Source: Streptomyces venezuelae ATCC 10712
Lineage (GTDB): Bacteria; Actinomycetota; Actinomycetes; Streptomycetales; Streptomycetaceae
Length of the DNA: 64,000 nt
NCBI RefSeq assembly: GCF_008639165.1
Contig: NZ_CP029197.1
Span: forward strand, 6,452,001 to 6,516,000
Direction: 5' to 3'
Shown in pieces: positions 59,480 through 64,000 of the stretch. How positions within the stretch are numbered: position 1 is the first letter of the stretch; each line of letters begins with the position of its first letter. Position numbers and translations under genes: made by a program. The notes under the pieces are model-generated. The model ran no database searches, had not been told where the DNA came from, and saw nothing but the letters and a program-made list of their open reading frames with translations.

Positions 59480-60274
59480 ATGTCCCAGCAGGAGAAGCAG
59501 GAGAAGAGGGTCGCCCTCGTCACCGGAGCCACCAGTGGCATCGGCCTCGCCGTCGCCCGGCTCCTGGCGTCCCAGAACCACCGGGTGTTCCTCGGTGCCC
59601 GCAACGCCGAGAACGTCGCCGCCACCGTCAAGCAGCTCCAGGACGAGGGCCTTGAGGTCGACGGCACCACCCTCGACGTGCGCTCCGGCGAGGACGTCAA
59701 GGCCTTCGTCCAGGCCGCCGTCGACCGCTTCGGCACCGTCGACGTCCTCGTGAACAACGCGGGCCGCAGCGGCGGCGGCGTCACCGCCGACATCGCCGAC
59801 GAGCTGTGGAACGACGTCATCGACACCAACCTCAACAGCGTCTTCCGGCTCACCCGCGAGGCCCTGACCACCGGCGGCATGCGCGAGAAGTCCCGCGGCC
59901 GGATCATCAACATCGCCTCGACCGCCGGCAAGCAGGGCGTCGTCCTCGGCGCCCCCTACTCGGCCTCGAAGCACGGCGTCGTCGGCTTCACCAAGGCCCT
60001 CGGCAACGAGCTCGCCCCGACCGGCATCACCGTCAACGCGGTCTGCCCCGGTTACGTCGAGACGCCGATGGCCCAGCGCGTCCGCCAGGGCTACGCCGCC
60101 GCGTACGAGACCTCCGAGGACGCCATCCTCGAGAAGTTCCAGTCGAAGATCCCGCTCGGCCGCTACTCCACGCCCGAGGAGGTCGCCGGTCTCGTCGGCT
60201 ACCTGGCCTCCGACACCGCGGCCTCCATCACCTCGCAGGCGCTCAACGTCTGCGGCGGCCTGGGCAACTTCTGA
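59480..60274 (+). CDS. jadE: Polyketide 9-ketoreductase (JadE-like)
   Basis: The 264-residue SDR has NADPH-binding LVTGATSGIGLAVARLLA, NNAGRSGGG, NIASTAGKQG and Tyr160/Lys164 (PYSASKHGVV). The C-terminal SITSQALNVCGGLGNF is diagnostic of type II PKS C9 ketoreductases. It reduces the C9 keto group of the nascent poly-beta-ketone. Literature figures show the order A-B-C-E-D for jadomycin, so jadE is used here; naming of D and E varies. It is 75 bp after the ACP. Confidence 0.93.
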   Translation: MSQQEKQEKRVALVTGATSGIGLAVARLLASQNHRVFLGARNAENVAATVKQLQDEGLEVDGTTLDVRSGEDVKAFVQAAVDRFGTVDVLVNNAGRSGGGVTADIADELWNDVIDTNLNSVFRLTREALTTGGMREKSRGRIINIASTAGKQGVVLGAPYSASKHGVVGFTKALGNELAPTGITVNAVCPGYVETPMAQRVRQGYAAAYETSEDAILEKFQSKIPLGRYSTPEEVAGLVGYLASDTAASITSQALNVCGGLGNF

Positions 60275-60314
60275 TCCCCGCACCCCCACACGCACCGTCC
60301 CGAGGAGTTTCACG

Positions 60315-61250
60315 ATGACGACCCGTGAGGTCGAGCACGAGATCACCGTCGCGGCCCCGGCCCAGGCCGTGTACCGGCTGATCGCCGAGGTGGAGAACTG
60401 GCCGCGGATCTTCCCGCCCACCCTCTACGTCGACCACGTCGAGCGCGGCGAGCGGGAGGAGCGCATCCGGATCTGGGCGACCGCCAACGGCGCCCCGAAG
60501 AACTGGACGTCCAAGCGGACCCTGGACCCGGACAACCTCCGGATCACCTTCCGCCAGGAGGTCTCCACCCCGCCGGTCGCCGCCATGGGCGGCACCTGGA
60601 TCATCGAGCCGGTCTCCGCGACCGAGTCCCGGATCCGCCTGCTGCACGACTACCGGGCGATCGACGACGACCCCGAGGGCCTGAAGTGGATCGACGAGGC
60701 CGTCGACCGCAACTCGCGCTCCGAGCTCGCCGCCCTCAAGACCAACGTCGAACTCGCCCACGCCTCCGAGGAGATCACCTTCTCCTTCGAGGACACCGTG
60801 CAGATCGACGGCTCCGCCAAGGACGCCTACGACTTCGTCAACGAGGCGAACCTCTGGCCGGAGCGGCTGCCGCACGTCGCCACCGTGCGCTTCGAGGAGG
60901 AGACCCCGGGCCTGCAGAGCCTGGAGATGGACACCCGGGCCAAGGACGGCTCCACCCACACGACGAAGTCGTACCGGGTGACCTTCCCGCACCACCGGAT
61001 CGCCTACAAGCAGATCACCCTGCCGGCGCTCATGACCCTGCACACCGGCTACTGGACGTTCGAGGAGAACGAGGACGGCGTCGCCGCCTCCTCGCAGCAC
61101 ACGGTCGTCCTCAACACCGAGAACATCGCCCGGATCCTCGGCGCCGACGCCACCGTCGCCGACGCCCGCGAGTACGTGCAGACGGCGCTCAGCACCAACA
61201 GCCGGGCCACCCTCGGGTACGCCAAGGCCTACGCCGAGGGCAAGCGCTGA
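60315..61250 (+). CDS. jadD: Aromatase/cyclase (JadD-like, two START/SRPBCC domains)
   Basis: The 311-residue protein consists of two SRPBCC (START-like) halves, about residues 1-150 (EVEHEITVAAPAQAVYRLIA) and 155-305 (DTVQIDGSAKDAYDFVNEAN). This didomain layout is typical of aromatase/cyclases that aromatise the first ring after ketoreduction. It has no transmembrane or signal part. Its stop is 1 nt before the FAD oxygenase ATG. Confidence 0.94.
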   Translation: MTTREVEHEITVAAPAQAVYRLIAEVENWPRIFPPTLYVDHVERGEREERIRIWATANGAPKNWTSKRTLDPDNLRITFRQEVSTPPVAAMGGTWIIEPVSATESRIRLLHDYRAIDDDPEGLKWIDEAVDRNSRSELAALKTNVELAHASEEITFSFEDTVQIDGSAKDAYDFVNEANLWPERLPHVATVRFEEETPGLQSLEMDTRAKDGSTHTTKSYRVTFPHHRIAYKQITLPALMTLHTGYWTFEENEDGVAASSQHTVVLNTENIARILGADATVADAREYVQTALSTNSRATLGYAKAYAEGKR

Positions 61251-61251
61251 C

Positions 61252-62790
61252 ATGACGGAGCCCCGCCGGGCAGGAGCGCCCGCACCGGAGTCCCCGGACG
61301 CCCCGGACACCCCGGTCCTCCTGGACGCCGACGTCGTCGTCATCGGCGCCGGGCCCACCGGCCTGATGCTCGCCGGCGAACTGCGGCTCGGCGGCGCGGA
61401 CGTGATCGTCCTGGAGAGCCGGGAGACCCCCACCACCGAGTCCCGGGCCTCCACGCTGCACGCCCGCACGATGGAACTGCTCGACGACCGCGGGCTGCTC
61501 ACCCCGCTCGGCACTCCGCCGTCGGAGCCCCGCGGGCACTTCGGCGGCATCCCGCTCGACCTGACCCTGCCCGGTCGGCACCCCGGGCAGTGGAAGGTCG
61601 AGCAGACCCGGACCGAGGCGCTGCTCCAGGAGTGGGCCACCGGCCTCGGGGCCGACGTCCGACGCGGCCACACCCTGCGCTCCCTCACGGTGACGGAGAC
61701 GTACGCCGAGGCCGGAGCCACCGGCCCCGGCGGCCGTGACGTGCGCGTGCGGGCCCGGTACGCCGTGGGCTGCGACGGGGAGCGGAGCACCGTACGGGCC
61801 CTGGCCGGGGCGGAGTTCCCCGGCCAGGAGGCCCGGCGCGAACTGCTCCGGGCCGATGTGGCCGGGATCGACGTCCCCGACCGGCGCTTCCAGCGGCTGC
61901 CCGGCGGACTGGCCGTCGCCGCGTGCCGCAACGGCGTCACCCGGGTCATGGTCCACGAGTTCGGCAGGCCCGCCGTGGCCAGGACCGGCGAGCCGGAGTT
62001 CGCCGAGGTCGTGGACGTGTGGAAGCGGGTCACGGGGGAGGACATCAGCGGCGGCACGCCGCTCTGGGTGAACTCCTTCCACGACGCCAACCGGCAGCTC
62101 ACCCGCTACCGGGACGGGCGCGTCCTGTGGGCGGGGGACGCCGCCCACCAGCAGATGCCGATCGGCGGCCAGGCCCTCAACCTGGGGCTCCAGGACGCCG
62201 TCAACCTCGGCTGGAAGCTCGCCGCCGTGGTCCGCGGCACGGCGCCGGACGGGCTGCTCGACACCTACCACGACGAGCGGCACGCCGTCGGCCGCCAGGT
62301 CCTCGGCAACATCAGGGCCCAGGCCCTGCTGCTCCTCGGCGGGCCCGAGGCGGAGCCCGTCCGCTCCCTCCTCGGCCCGCTCATCGCCCTGGACGACGTG
62401 CGGGCGCACCTGGCCGGCAAGGTCTCAGGACTCGACATCCGGTACGGGGCCGGGGCGGCGGACGTGCATCCGCTGACCGGCACCCGGCTGCCCCGCACGG
62501 CCCTCGTGGACGACGGCCGCGAGGCCGTCGACCCGTCGCTGCGGGCCGGCCAGGGCCTGTTCCTGACGCTGGACCCGAGCGGCACCGGGCCCGGGACCGG
62601 AGCGGCGGCGGCCGCCGCCTGGGCCGGCCGGGTCGGCACCGCCGTGGCCAGGCCCGTGCCCGGCGGCGTCCTCGACGGACTCGACGCCGTCCTCGTACGG
62701 CCCGACGGCTACCTCGCCTGGACCTCGGCCGACGGCGCGGGACCGGAAGCGGCCCTGCACCGCTGGTTCGGCGCCCCCACCCACCTCTGA
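61252..62790 (+). CDS. jadF: FAD-dependent aromatic oxygenase (JadF-like)
   Basis: The 512-residue class A flavoprotein monooxygenase has the FAD GxGxxG motif VIGAGPTGLMLAGELRLGGA (about residues 28-47), the DG-type CDGERSTVR and the second FAD motif GDAAHQQMPIGGQALNLGLQ. A C-terminal thioredoxin-like part follows. Homologues such as JadF, PgaE and UrdE hydroxylate or dehydrate the angucyclinone; some also act in the steps before B-ring opening. ATG 61252 starts 1 nt after jadD. Confidence 0.93.
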   Translation: MTEPRRAGAPAPESPDAPDTPVLLDADVVVIGAGPTGLMLAGELRLGGADVIVLESRETPTTESRASTLHARTMELLDDRGLLTPLGTPPSEPRGHFGGIPLDLTLPGRHPGQWKVEQTRTEALLQEWATGLGADVRRGHTLRSLTVTETYAEAGATGPGGRDVRVRARYAVGCDGERSTVRALAGAEFPGQEARRELLRADVAGIDVPDRRFQRLPGGLAVAACRNGVTRVMVHEFGRPAVARTGEPEFAEVVDVWKRVTGEDISGGTPLWVNSFHDANRQLTRYRDGRVLWAGDAAHQQMPIGGQALNLGLQDAVNLGWKLAAVVRGTAPDGLLDTYHDERHAVGRQVLGNIRAQALLLLGGPEAEPVRSLLGPLIALDDVRAHLAGKVSGLDIRYGAGAADVHPLTGTRLPRTALVDDGREAVDPSLRAGQGLFLTLDPSGTGPGTGAAAAAAWAGRVGTAVARPVPGGVLDGLDAVLVRPDGYLAWTSADGAGPEAALHRWFGAPTHL

Positions 62791-62813
62791 ACCCCGACGA
62801 AGGACCGAGAACC

Positions 62814-63491
62814 ATGCCTCTGATCAACCCCGAAGACGGCTACCTGACCGTCTTCAACCTCTTCGAGACCGAGACCTACGACGGTCAGGCCCGCGTCGTC
62901 GACGAGATGAAGGACATCGTCGACAACGCCACGTACCCCGGCTGGATCTCCTCCACCGTGCACGCCGGCGTCGACACCCCGGGCACCCTCAACTACATCC
63001 AGTGGCGCAGCCTCGCCGACCTGGAGGCGCGCTACCAGGGGCAGAAGTTCCAGAAGAAGACCGTGCCGCTCTTCGACCAGCTCGCCACCTCCGTGAAGCT
63101 GCTCAAGACGGAGCTCGTGCACGCCCAGCACCACCCCGACCTGGGCGCCGCCGCCGAGGTCTCGCCCGAGCGCGACGACTACGCCGTCTTCATCCTCTTC
63201 GAGGTGAAGCCGGACCAGCAGCAGGAGCTCCTGGACACCCTCGCCAAGCCCGACGAGTGGATCAAGACCGTCCCGGGCTACCGCTCGCACGGCTACTACC
63301 GCGGCATCGACGGCACGTACGTCGTCAACTACGCCCAGTGGGAGAGCAAGGAGCTCTACGAGGCCTTCCACACCCTGCCCGAGGAGCAGCGCCCCGCCGA
63401 CATCCGCGAGGGCCGGCTGCGCGCCCGCTCCCTCGTCACCTCCCGCTGGGCCAACTCCTTCCGCGCGGTCCACTCGCGCTCGGCGGAGTGA
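62814..63491 (+). CDS. jadG: JadG/GilOII/AlpJ-type B-ring-opening oxygenase
   Basis: The 225-residue protein contains two ABM (antibiotic biosynthesis monooxygenase)-like halves (YLTVFNLFETETYDGQARVV..., YAVFILFEVKPDQQQELLDT...) of ferredoxin-like fold. It needs no classical cofactor motif. This is the family that catalyses oxidative cleavage of the angucycline B ring in jadomycin, gilvocarcin and kinamycin pathways. Its presence argues that the product is a rearranged rather than a plain angucycline. ATG 62814 is chosen; the open frame from 61923 is a shadow of jadF. The next gene starts 5 nt after its stop. Confidence 0.93.
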   Translation: MPLINPEDGYLTVFNLFETETYDGQARVVDEMKDIVDNATYPGWISSTVHAGVDTPGTLNYIQWRSLADLEARYQGQKFQKKTVPLFDQLATSVKLLKTELVHAQHHPDLGAAAEVSPERDDYAVFILFEVKPDQQQELLDTLAKPDEWIKTVPGYRSHGYYRGIDGTYVVNYAQWESKELYEAFHTLPEEQRPADIREGRLRARSLVTSRWANSFRAVHSRSAE

Positions 63492-63496
63492 GCGCC

Positions 63497-64000
63497 GTGA
63501 CCACCACCCCGGAAGCCGGCTTCGACGCCGACGTGATCGTCGTCGGCGCGGGTCCCACCGGTCTGATGCTCGCCGGTGAACTGCGCCTCGGCGGCGCCCG
63601 GGTGCTCGTCGCCGAGCGCCTTGAGCGGCCCACCGGCCAGTCCCGCGGGCTCGGCTTCACGGCCCGCGCCATGGAGGTCTTCGACCAGCGCGGACTGCTG
63701 CCGCGCTTCGGCCAGGGGGAGACCCTGGAGACCAGCCCGATGGGCCACTTCGGCGGTGTGCAGTTCGACTACACCGTCCTGGAGGGCGCCCACTTCGGCG
63801 CCCGCGGCATCCCCCAGTACACGACCGAGTCGGTCCTGGAGGAGTGGGCCACCGAGCTCGGCGCGGACATCCGGCGCGGCTGGGAGTTCACCGGCCTCGA
63901 CCAGGACGACGACGCCGTGGAGATCACCGTCCGCACCCCCGAGGGGGAGCGGCGGCTGCGCGCGGCCTACGTCGTCGGCTGCGACGGCGGCCACAGCCCC
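63497..64000 (+). CDS. jadH: FAD-dependent aromatic oxygenase, 5' part (JadH-like)
   Basis: The visible 168 codons start at GTG 63497, 5 nt after the jadG stop, and run off the window. The N-terminus VIVVGAGPTGLMLAGELRLG is nearly identical to that of jadF. It is followed by FTARAMEVFDQRGLLPRFGQ and CDGGHSP. It belongs to the same PgaE/JadH class A flavoprotein monooxygenases. JadH is reported as a bifunctional hydroxylase/dehydrase in jadomycin synthesis. The second FAD motif and C-terminus are outside the window. Confidence 0.92.
   Translation, partial: MTTTPEAGFDADVIVVGAGPTGLMLAGELRLGGARVLVAERLERPTGQSRGLGFTARAMEVFDQRGLLPRFGQGETLETSPMGHFGGVQFDYTVLEGAHFGARGIPQYTTESVLEEWATELGADIRRGWEFTGLDQDDDAVEITVRTPEGERRLRAAYVVGCDGGHSP

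Noticed and set aside
60243..62102. Long minus-strand frame over the aromatase and FAD oxygenase genes
   Set aside because: Antisense of convincing PKS tailoring genes; no ribosome site or domain.

Overview
The base composition (well over 70% G+C, third codon positions almost all G or C), GTG/TTG starts, AGGAGG-type ribosome sites and the gene content point to a Streptomyces chromosome. No rRNA, tRNA, CRISPR array, transposase or phage gene was seen. The right end has the gene content and order of the jadomycin (angucycline) cluster, so the source is probably S. venezuelae or a strain with a closely related cluster.

Layout. 1-8.5 kb is a stress-flavoured block: an AidB-like dehydrogenase (cut by the window start), a BrkB-family membrane protein, small DUF6480/CsbD-type proteins, a SixA-type phosphatase, a DUF7218-type protein, topoisomerase IB and a large phosphoketolase. 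8.5-14.1 kb holds a lipoprotein, a 23-codon ORF, RsgA, an Ada/AlkA fusion, a PPOX-class flavin protein, a DUF456 protein and a TrmB/LuxR-type regulator. 14.3-28.9 kb has a 1253-residue secreted subtilase, a PP2C-like gene broken by a 1-nt frameshift, a PoxB-type pyruvate oxidase, an RsbW-like ATPase, a DUF2637 protein, an iron-box-controlled FhuF-like protein, a GntR regulator, another lipoprotein, a P-loop/beta-propeller protein and a TPR protein.

29.1-37.9 kb is a purine catabolism locus: a PucR regulator divergent from a three-subunit xanthine dehydrogenase, followed by an NCS2 permease and XdhC. 38-43 kb contains ROK and TetR regulators, an acyl-CoA dehydrogenase with a palindromic operator candidate, an ankyrin/HbpS-like pair, and the decayed 3' end of a LysR gene. 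43.2-48.3 kb holds an SDR, then a TetR regulator, a Zn-ribbon/OB-fold protein and an acyl-CoA dehydrogenase-etfB-etfA operon. These last genes appear tied together by repeated GGCAC-N3-GTGCC palindromes.

48.5-64 kb is the jadomycin-type cluster. It starts with a butyrolactone/butenolide signalling module: a receptor (jadR3-like), hormone synthesis genes (jadW1-3-like), a pseudo-receptor (jadR2-like) and an atypical OmpR-type response regulator (jadR1-like), with autoregulatory-element palindromes in the promoters. It continues with acyl-CoA carboxylase (jadJ), cyclase (jadI), KS-alpha, KS-beta, ACP, ketoreductase, aromatase/cyclase, FAD oxygenase (jadF), the JadG/GilOII/AlpJ-type oxygenase and a second FAD oxygenase (jadH) cut by the window end. 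The JadG-type enzyme predicts a B-ring-cleaved angucycline. The hormone module would release the jadR1-like activator, which would switch on the jadJ-to-jadH genes.
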